NCBI GenBank assembly: GCA_035550595.1
Contig: DASZOV010000149.1
Coordinates: forward strand, 1-64,000
Reading direction: 5' to 3'
Length of the DNA stretch: 64,000 bases
From: CALFMR01 sp035550595
GTDB lineage: Bacteria; Acidobacteriota; Vicinamibacteria; Vicinamibacterales; SCN-69-37
Part shown: one piece after another, positions 33,679-42,595 of the stretch
Position numbering within the stretch: the first letter of the stretch is position 1
Layout: each line of letters starts with the position of its first letter
Translations under genes and position numbers: made by a program
The notes under the pieces: generated by a model
Seen by the model: the letters and a program-made list of their open reading frames with translations, nothing else
Told to the model about the DNA's origin: nothing
The model's database searches: none

Positions 33679-34884
33679 ATGTCTTCTCGTGTTCGTTGGC
33701 TGATTCTGGCGTGTGCGGTCGTGGGTTTCGGGTTCGCGGGCACGGCCGCCTGGGTGCATTACCGGCTGCTCACCGACCCGACCTACGTCAGCCCGTGCGA
33801 CGTCAACGCGACGTTCAACTGCTCGGAGGCGTACCTCAGCCGCTACGGGTCGGTGGCTGGCATTCCCGTCGCGATCGGCGGCGTGTTCTGGTTCGGTGTG
33901 GTCGCGCTCCTCGCCGCGTTCGCGCGGACGAGCGACGAGGGCAAGGCGCCGAGCGTCGCCGCGGGCTACATCTTCGGCGCGAGCCTCATCGGGCTCGTCT
34001 CGATCGCCTACTTCGCCTACGCGTCGTTCGCCATCCTGCACCACGCGTGCCTGCTGTGCATGGGGACCTACGTGTCGGTCCTCGCGATCTTCGGCCTGAC
34101 GTTTCTGACGAACCGTGTGGGGCTCGGCACGCTCGCCGGCCGCGTGTTCGGCGACCTCGCGGCGCTCGGCAATCGCACGGCGACGCTCGCCGCGGCCGTC
34201 GTCCTTGTCGGTGGCGTCGCCTTCGCGGCGACGCGCTATCCGAAGGAAGCAGGGGCCGGCGCCTCCGCGGCCACATCGACAACGCCCGCGCCAGCCGACG
34301 CGCGCGCGGCCTTCGCCGAGGCCTGGGCCAAGCAGCCGCGGCGCGACCTCGGCGTCCCCGCCGATGGCGCGAAGGTGGTCGTCGTCAAGTTCAACGACTT
34401 CGAGTGCCCGACGTGCCGCGTCGCCGAAACGTACTACGGGCCGGTGATCGCGAAGTTCAACGAAACGCACCCAGGCGCGGTGAAATACGTGATGAAGGAC
34501 TGGCCGTGGAACAGCGCGTGCAACGTGGGCGTCCGCACGACGTTCATCGGGCACGAAGCCGCGTGCGCGGCCGTGGCCGCCGCGCGGATGGCGCGCGATC
34601 GCGGCAAGTTCGACGAGATGGAAGCGTGGCTCTTCGCCAACCAGGGCACGACGCCCGAGAAGGTGAAGGACGCGGCTGCGAGCATTCTCGGGGTGACCGA
34701 CTTCGACCGCGAGTACGCCGAGAAGCTGCCCGCGATCCGGCAGGACGTCGCCGACGGCATGGCGCTGCAAATCCACGCGACGCCGACGTTCTTCATCAAC
34801 GGCGTGGAACTGCCGTCCGATCGGCTGGTCGCACCCGAGTACTTCGAGCTGGCGATCGAGCTCGAGTTGCAGCGCGCGGGATGA
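33679..34884 (+). CDS. Vitamin K epoxide reductase fused to a DsbA-like thioredoxin domain
   Basis: 401 residues. The N-terminal VKOR domain has four to five membrane spans, loop cysteines C40 and C48 and the active-site pair CLLC (C124, C127). After a further span near 170-185 and an Ala/Thr/Pro linker comes a DsbA/DsbG-like domain with FECPTCR (C243, C246) and the cis-Pro loop ATPTFFING. Such natural fusions make and reoxidise disulphides in exported proteins using quinone. It is divergent from the TonB receptor. The ribosome site (GGAG, 12 nt away) is weak. ATG 33679 is placed at the first hydrophobic segment. Confidence 0.88.
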   Translation: MSSRVRWLILACAVVGFGFAGTAAWVHYRLLTDPTYVSPCDVNATFNCSEAYLSRYGSVAGIPVAIGGVFWFGVVALLAAFARTSDEGKAPSVAAGYIFGASLIGLVSIAYFAYASFAILHHACLLCMGTYVSVLAIFGLTFLTNRVGLGTLAGRVFGDLAALGNRTATLAAAVVLVGGVAFAATRYPKEAGAGASAATSTTPAPADARAAFAEAWAKQPRRDLGVPADGAKVVVVKFNDFECPTCRVAETYYGPVIAKFNETHPGAVKYVMKDWPWNSACNVGVRTTFIGHEAACAAVAAARMARDRGKFDEMEAWLFANQGTTPEKVKDAAASILGVTDFDREYAEKLPAIRQDVADGMALQIHATPTFFINGVELPSDRLVAPEYFELAIELELQRAG

Positions 34885-34912
34885 CACGCGCGCCTCGCGC
34901 ACGGACGATCAC

Positions 34913-36970
34913 ATGAGGCGGTTCCGTGCGGCGCGCCTCGCGCTGGCCGTCGCGGGTTGGACGGCCATCGCGCTGGCGATCGTCGAGGCCGTCGGACGGC
35001 AACTCACCAGGCGTCATCCGTTTCCCTTCCTGCCTGAATCGCCCGGGCATCTTCTTCTCATTCCGCTCGCCGGCCTCGTCGTCCTGCTCCTCGTCGGACG
35101 ACGAGGGTTCTCCCGGGGTCTGAAGACCCAGGGCTCCACAGAGACCAGACGCACGACGGCGGCGGTGTTCGCGGGGCTCTTCGCCATCGGACTCGCGGCG
35201 CAACTGCAGTTCGGCGCGCGGCTGCAAAGCGACGGCTTCTACTACTTCGCCTGCCTGCGGTCGATGGCCTTCGACCACGACGCGGACTTCACGAACGACT
35301 ACCGGATGCTGGGCCTCGGCGACAAGGCGCACTTGTTCGTGCCGACTCCAACCGGCTACGCGCAATCCGCGTGGGCGATCGGACCGGCGCTCGTCTGGTC
35401 GCCGTTCTTCGCGGTGGGACACGTCGCCGCGCGCTGGCTCGACGCCACCGGTCGCGCGGACGTCGCGCTCGACGGCACGTCCTTCCCCTACCGCCAGGCC
35501 GTCGTCATTGCAGGTCTGTTCTACGCGTTGCTCGGATCGTGGTTCGCGCTGCGATTCGCGCGTGTCTTCACTGACGGACGCACCGCCGCGGCCGCCGTCG
35601 CGCTCGTGATGTGTGGTTCGTTCATGCTCTGGTACGCGCTCGTCGAGCCGACCATGACGCACGCACCGTCGATGGCGGCTGTCGCGGGCTTCGCCTGGTT
35701 CTGGGCCGAGACGATGGGCCGGCGGCGCCTGTGGCAGTGGACGCTGCTCGGCGCGGTCGCGGGCTTCATCGGGCTCGTCCGCTGGCAGAACGTGCTGTTC
35801 GCGCTACTGCCGGCATGCGACGCGCTCGTCCTGCTGTGGCGTGCCGGCCGCGCGCGTGATTGGCGCACCGCACGATCGATCGTCCTGGCCGGTGTCGCGT
35901 TCACCGTGGCCGCCGTCGTCGCGTTCACACCGCAGCTCATCCAGTGGAAAGCGATCTACGGCCACTACCTCGCCGTCTCGCCGATCGGTCCCGCGATGCG
36001 TTTCACGGCGCCGCACGTCATCGAGACGCTGTTCTCGTCGCGCAACGGCCTCTTCGCGATGTCGCCGGTCGTGTACGTCGCCGTCATCGGCCTCATCGCC
36101 TTTGCGTGGCGACGTCCGGCCGCGGGCGTTCCGCTCGTGCTCGCGGTGGCAGCGATGACGTACTTCAACGCGTCGGTCCAGGACTGGTGGGGCAGCGCCG
36201 GTTATGGCGGACGACGCTTCGATGGCGTGGCGGCGCTCGTCGTCCCCGGCATGGCGGCATCGATCGCGGGCTTGCGCGCGTTGACGACGCGTCGGCCGCA
36301 GATCATCGTCGGCGCCGTTGCGATGCTCGCCATCGCGTGGAACGTCACGTACCTGGCGGCCGTGAACCGTGGCGTGGCGAACCCGGCGCGCGCCACGGAC
36401 TTCGGAAAGGTCAGCGCGTATCAGGCCGAGACGATCGTGAACGACATCGGCCATCCGTTCTCGTATCCGGTCAGCCTCTGGTTCGCGTTGACCAACGGCG
36501 TGCGGCCGTCGGCGTACGACTATCTCGGTGGCGGATTTCTCGGCGATCCGAAGCAGCCGTACGGCCGCATCACCCTCGACGAAACCGGCGCGCGACTCAT
36601 TGGCGATGGGTGGTCGGCCGTGATGCACGACGGACCGCGCGCCTTCCGCGCCGCGGCATTGCGCGCACGCGTGATGGTGCCGCTCCACGTTGCCGCCGCG
36701 CTCGACGTGCAGATTCATCTCCGCGCGATCGCGTCCGTTCCACCGGGGACGCTCACGCTTGTCGTCGACACGGGCCGCGCGCGCTTCGGTCCGGTTGCCG
36801 TGCCGTCCGATTGGCAAACGGTGCGCATCGCGACGCCGAAGTCCGCGTGGCGCGCGGGCGTGAATCGCGTGGACCTGCTGTTCGCGGGCGCGGGTCCGGC
36901 CGGCGCGGACGGACGCGTGGCCGACGTCGACTACCTGCGTGTCCAGATCCACGAGGAGCCAGCGCCGTGA
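34913..36970 (+). CDS. Polytopic membrane protein, GT-C glycosyltransferase-like
   Basis: 685 residues with about ten or more hydrophobic segments and a luminal-type loop QSDGFYYFACLRSMAFDHDADF. The Asp-containing first loop after membrane entry is usual in GT-C/PMT-like enzymes that use lipid-linked sugars, but I cannot prove enzyme activity. Residues about 560-680 form a soluble strand-rich domain (GDGWSAVMHDGPRAFRAAA; VDLLFAGAG). The next gene repeats this layout. A small intergenic-type repeat lies in frame near residues 68-78. The stop overlaps the next start (GTGA). Confidence 0.7.
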   Translation: MRRFRAARLALAVAGWTAIALAIVEAVGRQLTRRHPFPFLPESPGHLLLIPLAGLVVLLLVGRRGFSRGLKTQGSTETRRTTAAVFAGLFAIGLAAQLQFGARLQSDGFYYFACLRSMAFDHDADFTNDYRMLGLGDKAHLFVPTPTGYAQSAWAIGPALVWSPFFAVGHVAARWLDATGRADVALDGTSFPYRQAVVIAGLFYALLGSWFALRFARVFTDGRTAAAAVALVMCGSFMLWYALVEPTMTHAPSMAAVAGFAWFWAETMGRRRLWQWTLLGAVAGFIGLVRWQNVLFALLPACDALVLLWRAGRARDWRTARSIVLAGVAFTVAAVVAFTPQLIQWKAIYGHYLAVSPIGPAMRFTAPHVIETLFSSRNGLFAMSPVVYVAVIGLIAFAWRRPAAGVPLVLAVAAMTYFNASVQDWWGSAGYGGRRFDGVAALVVPGMAASIAGLRALTTRRPQIIVGAVAMLAIAWNVTYLAAVNRGVANPARATDFGKVSAYQAETIVNDIGHPFSYPVSLWFALTNGVRPSAYDYLGGGFLGDPKQPYGRITLDETGARLIGDGWSAVMHDGPRAFRAAALRARVMVPLHVAAALDVQIHLRAIASVPPGTLTLVVDTGRARFGPVAVPSDWQTVRIATPKSAWRAGVNRVDLLFAGAGPAGADGRVADVDYLRVQIHEEPAP
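35115..35147. repeat. GGGTC-TGAA-GACCC repeat element inside a coding region
   Basis: The hairpin GGGTC-TGAA-GACCC is followed by AGGGCTCCACA, GAG and ACCA, almost the same as 13633-13664. Here it is read in frame as part of the membrane protein, encoding about GLKTQGSTE in the loop after the second hydrophobic segment. Confidence 0.65.
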
Positions 36971-38517
36971 ACGTGCGACTCTCGGCGATTGGCGCAGCCG
37001 TCGCGTTCGTGGTGAGCGCGGCCTGGGCACAGCACTGGATTGGCGACGGCATAGCCCCCGTCGTGGTGACGGCCGCCGTCGTCGCCGCGGCGTTGTCTGT
37101 CGTCCTTGCCGCACGCATGAGCACGACGGCATCCGCGCTCGCCGCCACGGGCACGATCGTCGCCGGATCGACGCTCGCGTGGGATCTCGTGCGCCATCCC
37201 GAGGCCGCGCCGTTCGTCGCGATGTCCGCCGGCGCCATCGTCGCGGTCGCGTGGATGCGCGCGCACGGGACGAATGCGCCGCGCCGTTGGATGCTCACTG
37301 GACTCGCCGGCGGCACGGTGTGGCTCGCGTCCTGGCCTGCCCCGCTCGTCCTGCTCCTGCCAGTCGCGTCGTTCGTGTGGCAGGTCGTGCGCCGCCCGCG
37401 AAATCCCGACGATCGTCGCATCGCGCTGTCGTTCGTCGTTGTCCTTGTGCTTGCGAGTGCTGCGGCAGGAGGTGTTCGTTCGCTCGTCACGCACGTGCGC
37501 ATCGTAGATGTCTTCCTTCCTCGCGGTGCGATGACGTGGTCGTCGGGTCCATCGCTCGTCGACGTTCTCTGGTCGTCTGCCGGCGGACTCTTGGCGACGT
37601 CGCCCGCGATCTACGTGGCGGTGATTGGCCTCGCGTGCCTGTGGCGCCGCCAGCGGTTGGTCTCGGCCAGCGGCCTGGCGCTGCTTTTGGCCATCGCCTG
37701 GACGACGCCGTTCGATGCGCCGGCGACGGGCTTTCCTGCCGATCGCTTCGCCGTGGCCATGCCATTTTTCGTCTGCGGTCTCGCGGCGCTGTTTTCGATC
37801 GCGGTCCGCGCGCTCGCCGCGCGGCCATGCGCCACGGCCGTCGCCGCACTCGCGCCCCTCGTGCTCTGGAATGCGACGATGATTGCGGTCGCGCGTCGCG
37901 GCGGGTTCGGGATCGGCGAGGCGATCGTCTTCAGCGACGTCGCGGGCGATCAGGCGCGCGTTCTGCACGGCTGGCTCGGGCACCCGGGGTCGTGGCCAGC
38001 GAACCTGGCGTTCGCGGCGGCGAATCGCATGGGGCCCGCTCGATTCGATCTGCTCTACGCTGGCCGCTTCTTCTCACGACGCGACGAGGCCAGCGCGCGC
38101 ATCGATGTCGGCAGCGATGACGACAGTTACGTTGGGGATGGATGGCACGCACGCGAATCGGACGGGACGCGCACGTTCCGCTGGGCGCGATCGCGCGTCG
38201 ACCTGCTCGTGCCCATGGCACGCGCCATGGACGCCGTCGTCCGCGTCGATCTTCAGCCGTTCCCCGCGCCGGGACGCGTGCAGACGCTCACGCTCCGCGT
38301 CAACGGACAGTCCGTCGCAGCGCCGACGGCGATCGCTCCCGGCTGGCAACGAACGGACATCACAGTCCCGGCGACAAGATGGCGCGCCGGCGTCAATCGC
38401 CTCGTCCTCGAGTTCGCGTACGAAGCACGCCCGTCCGACGTCAACGGATCATCGGATGCGCGTCCACTGGCCGCGGCCGTCGACGCGGTGACGATTATTC
38501 CAGCCGCCGCGCAGTAA
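36967..38517 (+). CDS. Polytopic membrane protein related to its upstream neighbour
   Basis: 516 residues from GTG 36967, which overlaps the preceding stop. The start is hydrophobic, with many spans. It shares with the 685-residue neighbour the segment SSxxGLxAxSPxxYVAVIGL and the whole C-terminal soluble domain (GDGWHARESDGTRTFRWA; RWRAGVNRLVLEF beside AWRAGVNRVDLLF). It lacks the first third of that protein, including the Asp loop. I infer an old tandem duplication with loss of the catalytic-type half, perhaps giving a partner subunit. Its stop codon lies at the edge of a terminator hairpin. Confidence 0.7.
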   Translation: MNVRLSAIGAAVAFVVSAAWAQHWIGDGIAPVVVTAAVVAAALSVVLAARMSTTASALAATGTIVAGSTLAWDLVRHPEAAPFVAMSAGAIVAVAWMRAHGTNAPRRWMLTGLAGGTVWLASWPAPLVLLLPVASFVWQVVRRPRNPDDRRIALSFVVVLVLASAAAGGVRSLVTHVRIVDVFLPRGAMTWSSGPSLVDVLWSSAGGLLATSPAIYVAVIGLACLWRRQRLVSASGLALLLAIAWTTPFDAPATGFPADRFAVAMPFFVCGLAALFSIAVRALAARPCATAVAALAPLVLWNATMIAVARRGGFGIGEAIVFSDVAGDQARVLHGWLGHPGSWPANLAFAAANRMGPARFDLLYAGRFFSRRDEASARIDVGSDDDSYVGDGWHARESDGTRTFRWARSRVDLLVPMARAMDAVVRVDLQPFPAPGRVQTLTLRVNGQSVAAPTAIAPGWQRTDITVPATRWRAGVNRLVLEFAYEARPSDVNGSSDARPLAAAVDAVTIIPAAAQ

Positions 38518-38537
38518 AGACGCGCCGAAGGCGCCTC
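38516..38537 (-). terminator. Hairpin terminator of the dps gene
   Basis: Read on the minus strand, GAGGCGCC-TTC-GGCGC-GTCTTTA is the same hairpin family as at 13683, 54016 and 61005. It lies about 100 bp beyond the dps stop and overlaps the stop codon of the convergent membrane protein gene. Confidence 0.6.
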
Positions 38538-38593
38538 ATCCGTTCCGCCTCCGCACAAGGCTCCGGCGGACCACCGGAGCCTCGGCGAAGGTG

Positions 38594-38628
38594 GTCGAAG
38601 TTCCTAGTTCGAAGTTCGAAGTTTGTAA
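38594..38628. repeat. Heptamer array (TTCGAAG), 5 units
   Basis: GTCGAAG, TTCCTAG, TTCGAAG, TTCGAAG, TTTGTAA lie between the dps stop and its hairpin terminator. Confidence 0.7.
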
Positions 38629-38640
38629 ATCTGTCAGCCG

Positions 38641-39231
38641 TCACGCGCGCACGAGCGGCACGTCGACGACGTGCTCGGCGACGAACCAGACCTGGAGTTC
38701 GTTGCGGCGGATTACGTCGCTCACGATCATGTCGTTCGTGCCGTCGTCTCCATCGTTCGCGGCCTGACGCGCCATCGTCCGCGCTTCCTTGAGGATGATC
38801 TCGTGCGCGTGGAGCAGCCGCGAGATCTGGACCGGCGGCTCTTCGCGACCCTTCGGCGGCCGCGGAATCAGCGTGGTTTCCGCCACGTCGTGCGCCATCG
38901 CGACGCTGACGCCGCCGAGCAACTGGATGCGTTCGGCAATGATGTCGATGACCGCCGACTGCTCTTCCGCGTGTTTGTCGAAGAGCAAGTGGAGCTGGTA
39001 GAACGTCGGTCCCGCCGTCTGCCAGTGATGCTTCTTGTAGAGGTCGCGCAACGCGATCGTGTCGGCGAGCAACTGATTGAGATTGTCGACCGAGGCCTGG
39101 CATGCCTTCTCGGAGAGCGCGATTGGCAACTTGACCAGATGGCCGAACGGCTGGATTTCATGGGCGCGCTGCCCGGCGAGCGGCTTGGCGTGCTCCAGGA
39201 TCACATCTGCGTCGAGAGTCTTGGTCGACAT
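38641..39231 (-). CDS. dps: Dps-family ferritin-like DNA-protection protein
   Basis: 196 residues from ATG 39231, with GGAGGAGG 8 nt upstream; a start six codons earlier is less well placed. The four-helix bundle holds the Dps ferroxidase pattern KKHHWQTAGPTFYQLHLLFDKHAEEQ, with conserved His, Asp and Glu across the dimer interface, and a following AVIDIIAERIQLLGG. Dps shells of twelve subunits oxidise Fe(II) with hydrogen peroxide and shield DNA. A flexible N-terminus precedes the bundle. The upstream region holds a tandem hairpin repeat. Confidence 0.9.
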   Translation of the reverse strand: MSTKTLDADVILEHAKPLAGQRAHEIQPFGHLVKLPIALSEKACQASVDNLNQLLADTIALRDLYKKHHWQTAGPTFYQLHLLFDKHAEEQSAVIDIIAERIQLLGGVSVAMAHDVAETTLIPRPPKGREEPPVQISRLLHAHEIILKEARTMARQAANDGDDGTNDMIVSDVIRRNELQVWFVAEHVVDVPLVRA

Positions 39232-39278
39232 ATCGCGAGCCTCCTCCATGGTTATAACGCCGATTGCGCGGAGGCGCC

Positions 39279-39446
39279 TGTCATCTTCTTTGCACTGGCG
39301 CGGGGCCCCACCCCCGCGCCTACGCGCTTCGCCGCCCTCGCTCCGCTCGCGAGTCATCTTCTTTGCAATGCGTTGGGGCCCCACCCCCAACGCTACGGCG
39401 CTTCGCCGCCCTCGCTACGCTCGGGGGCTCGCGGTATCAACTTTTT
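39279..39446. repeat. Tandem pair of hairpin-rich interspersed units, locus 2
   Basis: Units at 39279-39351 and 39352-39431 begin TCATCTTCTTTGCA. They contain G/C-run dyads (unit 2: GCGTTGGGG opposite CCCCAACGC), a GGCGC-TTC-GCC hairpin and CTCGCTACGCTCG, and close with TCAACTTTTTT. The same family occurs at 3699-3868 and 56643-56826. It lies between the dps start and the SDR gene stop. Confidence 0.8.
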
Positions 39447-39453
39447 TAAATCT

Positions 39454-39474
39454 GGCTTCTGGCTTCCAACTTCT
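39454..39474. repeat. Heptamer array (CTTCTGG/CTTCCAA), 3 units
   Basis: CTTCTGG, CTTCCAA, CTTCTAA and a degenerate fourth unit directly follow the tandem hairpin units, before the SDR stop. Confidence 0.6.
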
Positions 39475-39493
39475 AACTTGATCCGCCTGTCCC

Positions 39494-40195
39494 CTATCTA
39501 GGTCTCACCACCAACCGCTCCACGACGGCGCGTTCCGGCAGCGTGATCGCCAGCATCACGCAGTCGACGACGTCGTCTGGTTGGAGCATCACGGCGCGGG
39601 CGGCGGCGTCGGGCGGGACGGGCCTTCGTTCGAGGAGTGGCGTGTTGATGTCGCCCGGACAGATCACGCAGGCGCGGATGCCTTCACCGCGCAGCTCGGC
39701 GTTGATCGTGTCCGTCAGTCCGACCAGGCCGAACTTCGACGCGACGTAGCCCGCGCCCGCCTTGGCGCTCGCAAGCAGTCCCGCGTCGGACGCGATCGTC
39801 ACGATCGTGCCGCGGCCGCGACGCCGCATTGTGGGCAGGAACGCGTGCGCGACGTGGAACGCGCCGAGCAGGTTCGTCGCGACGAGGTCGTCGAAGTCAC
39901 GTGCGGTCAGCCGATCGAGCCCGCGCACGGCGATGTTCGTACCGGCCGCGCAGACGACGACGTCGACGGTGTCGTGCCAGTCGGCGAGGAGCCGATCGGA
40001 CACGCGGGCGACGGCGTCCGCGTCCGTGACATCGCAGGGCTCGGCGCGGACGACGTCCGTACCTGCCAGCGCCGCGGTTTCCTCGAGCGCCGCGTGCCGG
40101 CGGCCGAGAACAGCGACGCGCCACCCTTCGCGCGCCAGCCGCACCGCCAGCGCACGCCCGACCCCACTACCCCCACCGGTCACGACAGCATGCAT
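39494..40195 (-). CDS. Short-chain dehydrogenase/reductase
   Basis: 233 residues from ATG 40195. The Rossmann motif is TGGGSGVG (residues 6-13), CDV follows the second strand near 54, the NAG-equivalent is CAAG near 82, and the active site is S136, Y150 and K154 in YVASK. It is a classical SDR oxidoreductase. PGDINTPLLERRP is the usual substrate-loop region. The substrate is unknown. It is divergent from the TauE-like gene, with only 8 bp between the starts. Confidence 0.9.
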   Translation of the reverse strand: MHAVVTGGGSGVGRALAVRLAREGWRVAVLGRRHAALEETAALAGTDVVRAEPCDVTDADAVARVSDRLLADWHDTVDVVVCAAGTNIAVRGLDRLTARDFDDLVATNLLGAFHVAHAFLPTMRRRGRGTIVTIASDAGLLASAKAGAGYVASKFGLVGLTDTINAELRGEGIRACVICPGDINTPLLERRPVPPDAAARAVMLQPDDVVDCVMLAITLPERAVVERLVVRPR

Positions 40196-40203
40196 AGCGG
40201 CTG

Positions 40204-40995
40204 ATGATACGCGCATACTATGAGCGCCGCGTGGCGCTCGTACCGCTTTGTCTATTCGCCTTCCTGGCGGGCCTCGTCGACGCGGTCGCAGGCGGCGGCG
40301 GACTCATTCAGCTTCCTGCGCTGCTCTGGCTGCTGCCGGCCGGCCAGTCCGGCACGCTCGTCGACGTGTTCGGCACCAACAAAGCAGCGGCCATCTTCGG
40401 CACCGCGATGGCGGTCACGCAGTACGCGCCGCGCGTGCGCATTGCGTGGCGATCGATCCTGCCGTCCGCGATCGCGGCCTTCGTCACGGCCGGCCTCGGC
40501 GCGGCGGCCGTGTCGCGCGTGAACGCGACCTACCTCGAGCCGGTGATCTTCGTGCTGCTCGTGGCCGTGGCGATCTACACGTTCCGCCAACCGTCGCTCG
40601 GTCAACTGCACGCACCGCGGCTGGGACCCCGCGGCGAACTCACCGCTGGCATCGCCATCGGCGCGGGCCTCGGCTTCTACGATGGGTTCTTCGGCCCGGG
40701 CATGGGCAGCTTCCTGATGTTCGCGTTCATTGGTTGGCTCGGTTTCGACTTTCTCAACGCGACGGCCGGAGCCAAGGTCGTCAATCTCGCGACGAACCTC
40801 GCGGCGCTCCTGCTCTTCACCGCCGGCGGGCACGTGATCTATCGCATCGCGCTCCCGATGGCCGCCTGCCAGATTGCCGGCGCGTTCGCCGGCACGCGCA
40901 TCGCCCTCGCCGGCGGCAACCGCATCGTCCGTGTGCTCTTCCTCGTCGTCGCGACCGCGCTCATCGTCCGGTTCGGGTGGGATGCGCTGAGATAG
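40204..40995 (+). CDS. TSUP-family permease (TauE/SafE-like)
   Basis: 263 residues with seven to eight hydrophobic segments and the two repeated family signatures, LAGLVDAVAGGGGLIQLPALL near residue 20 and GFYDGFFGPGMGSFLMFAF near 155. The motif with Gly-rich loop and GTNKAAAIFGTA matches TauE/SafE exporters of sulphite or organosulphonates. The true substrate is not clear. The start could also be a GTG at codon 10. No sulphur genes are adjacent. Confidence 0.88.
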   Translation: MIRAYYERRVALVPLCLFAFLAGLVDAVAGGGGLIQLPALLWLLPAGQSGTLVDVFGTNKAAAIFGTAMAVTQYAPRVRIAWRSILPSAIAAFVTAGLGAAAVSRVNATYLEPVIFVLLVAVAIYTFRQPSLGQLHAPRLGPRGELTAGIAIGAGLGFYDGFFGPGMGSFLMFAFIGWLGFDFLNATAGAKVVNLATNLAALLLFTAGGHVIYRIALPMAACQIAGAFAGTRIALAGGNRIVRVLFLVVATALIVRFGWDALR

Positions 40996-41010
40996 AAAAA
41001 AGCACTCGTC

Positions 41011-41038
41011 AACTTCGAACTGTGAACTTCGAACTTCG
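41011..41038. repeat. Heptamer array (AACTTCG), 4 units
   Basis: AACTTCG, AACTGTG, AACTTCG, AACTTCG lie in the short gap between the convergent TauE-like and Lnt-like genes. Confidence 0.7.
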
Positions 41039-41044
41039 AAACGG

Positions 41045-42544
41045 TTATGTCGCGCGACGGCGCGAGATGCCTGCGCCTCGGACCGCTATCGCAGTAAGGC
41101 TCCCGAGACTCAACCACGCGAACCAGTCGCCGAAGCGTGTGTAGAGCGTGGTCTCACGCGACACGTGCGCGGTCGCGACGAGTGTCGAGAACGATGGGCT
41201 AGCGCTCGATGCCTCGGCGACGATGCGGCCGCTCGCATCCGTGATGGTGAGCCGTCCGTGTCTTGCGGCTCGCGCGATCGCGAACCCGCCTTCGATACCG
41301 CGGAGGACGGCCATCCGGCTGTGCAGCCAGCCGTCGACGTCGAAGTCCCAGGCAGGCACGACCAGCAAATCCACTTCGTCTCGCGCGTACTCGCGGCTGA
41401 GCGACGGGAAGTCCATGTCCTTGCAGATCTGGACGCCCCATCGTCCTGACGGTCGATCGATGACGACGCGCGACGTGCCCGCGCGATCGACGGCCTCGAG
41501 GCCGGGAATGAGATGGTGCTTGTCGTAACGGACTGGTAAGTCGCCGGTCGGCGCGTACAGTCGCGCTTCGTTTCGCCGCATCGTCGAGTCGCCGCGATCG
41601 AGGCCCGCGACGATCGTGACGCCTGAAGCCGTCGACGCCTGCTGCATCACGTCGTCGACGACGGCGGTCGCCGCGTCGGACACGGCGCCAATCTTTTCTG
41701 GCAGGACGATGATCGCGTCGGCGCCGCCGGCCTCGTCCGCGGTGAGCCTCCCGGCGAGTCGCGTGACTTCGGCCGCGTACAGACGAAAAAGCGTCAATGA
41801 TGCGGCGTCCGTCTCCGGGAACTGATGTTCACGCGCGTCGGACGCGATGAGCGCGATGGCGACCGGCCGGCCGCGTTCAGCGAGATCGTGCGATGGCGCA
41901 GCCCGCCACGATCCCCACGACACGACGCCCACGAGGACGATGATCGCTATCGCCGCAGGCACGAGCGCGCGGCGTCGATCGCGCACGGCAATGAGCGCGG
42001 CGAGCATCGACGGAAACAGGAAGACGCAGAAGCTGATGCCCCATGCGCCCGTCACCGAGGCGATCTCGGCGACCGGCAGCCAGTTCATCTGCGAATACGC
42101 CACGAGTCCAAACGTGCCGTGCGGTGACAACGTCGCGTAGACGTATTCGTAGGCCACCCACGACGCAGGCACGACGAGCATCGCCGCGCCGGGTCGATCG
42201 CGACCGATCAGTCGGCGAAACACGAGGACGACGCCGCCGAAGGCGATCGCTGGCAGGAGCAGCGCACCAACCGCAACGACAGCGGGCACACCGATGACAC
42301 CGTGCAGGTAGCTCCAGAGATTCACGCCGCCGGCGCCCCACGCGATCGCGGCTGAGAGGAATGCGGATCGCGCGCGGACGCGCAACGCGATGGCCAGCAC
42401 CGGCAGCGGCGCGAACCACGTCAGCCACCACACGGGATGAAGTCCCGTGCCGAGAAAAACGAGCGCCGCGGATGCGGCAGTCGCGGCGGCCGTCAGCCAT
42501 ACGGGAGCCGCTGGCGACACCGCCGGCGTCGACGTGTCACTCAT
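41045..42544 (-). CDS. lnt: Apolipoprotein N-acyltransferase-like protein
   Basis: 499 residues. The N-terminal half has six or so membrane spans (to about residue 210). The C-terminal nitrilase-type domain holds E283 in LPEKIG, K342 in RYDKHHLIPGLE and C374 in VQICKDMDFP, the full Glu-Lys-Cys triad of Lnt. It would add the third acyl chain to lipoproteins in the inner membrane. The spacing of the triad agrees with Lnt. Some acidobacterial genomes carry more than one such gene, so it could be a divergent paralogue. Confidence 0.8.
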   Translation of the reverse strand: MSDTSTPAVSPAAPVWLTAAATAASAALVFLGTGLHPVWWLTWFAPLPVLAIALRVRARSAFLSAAIAWGAGGVNLWSYLHGVIGVPAVVAVGALLLPAIAFGGVVLVFRRLIGRDRPGAAMLVVPASWVAYEYVYATLSPHGTFGLVAYSQMNWLPVAEIASVTGAWGISFCVFLFPSMLAALIAVRDRRRALVPAAIAIIVLVGVVSWGSWRAAPSHDLAERGRPVAIALIASDAREHQFPETDAASLTLFRLYAAEVTRLAGRLTADEAGGADAIIVLPEKIGAVSDAATAVVDDVMQQASTASGVTIVAGLDRGDSTMRRNEARLYAPTGDLPVRYDKHHLIPGLEAVDRAGTSRVVIDRPSGRWGVQICKDMDFPSLSREYARDEVDLLVVPAWDFDVDGWLHSRMAVLRGIEGGFAIARAARHGRLTITDASGRIVAEASSASPSFSTLVATAHVSRETTLYTRFGDWFAWLSLGSLTAIAVRGAGISRRRAT

Positions 42545-42595
42545 GGTGGGATGATGGTACTCGCGTGCGGGCCGCGCGCGTCTTGGAGAACGCTC

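Noticed and set aside
36939..38120. Arg-rich open frame overlapping the second tandem membrane protein
   Set aside because: It is a frame-shifted shadow; the GTG 36967 frame has membrane segments and similarity to its neighbour.
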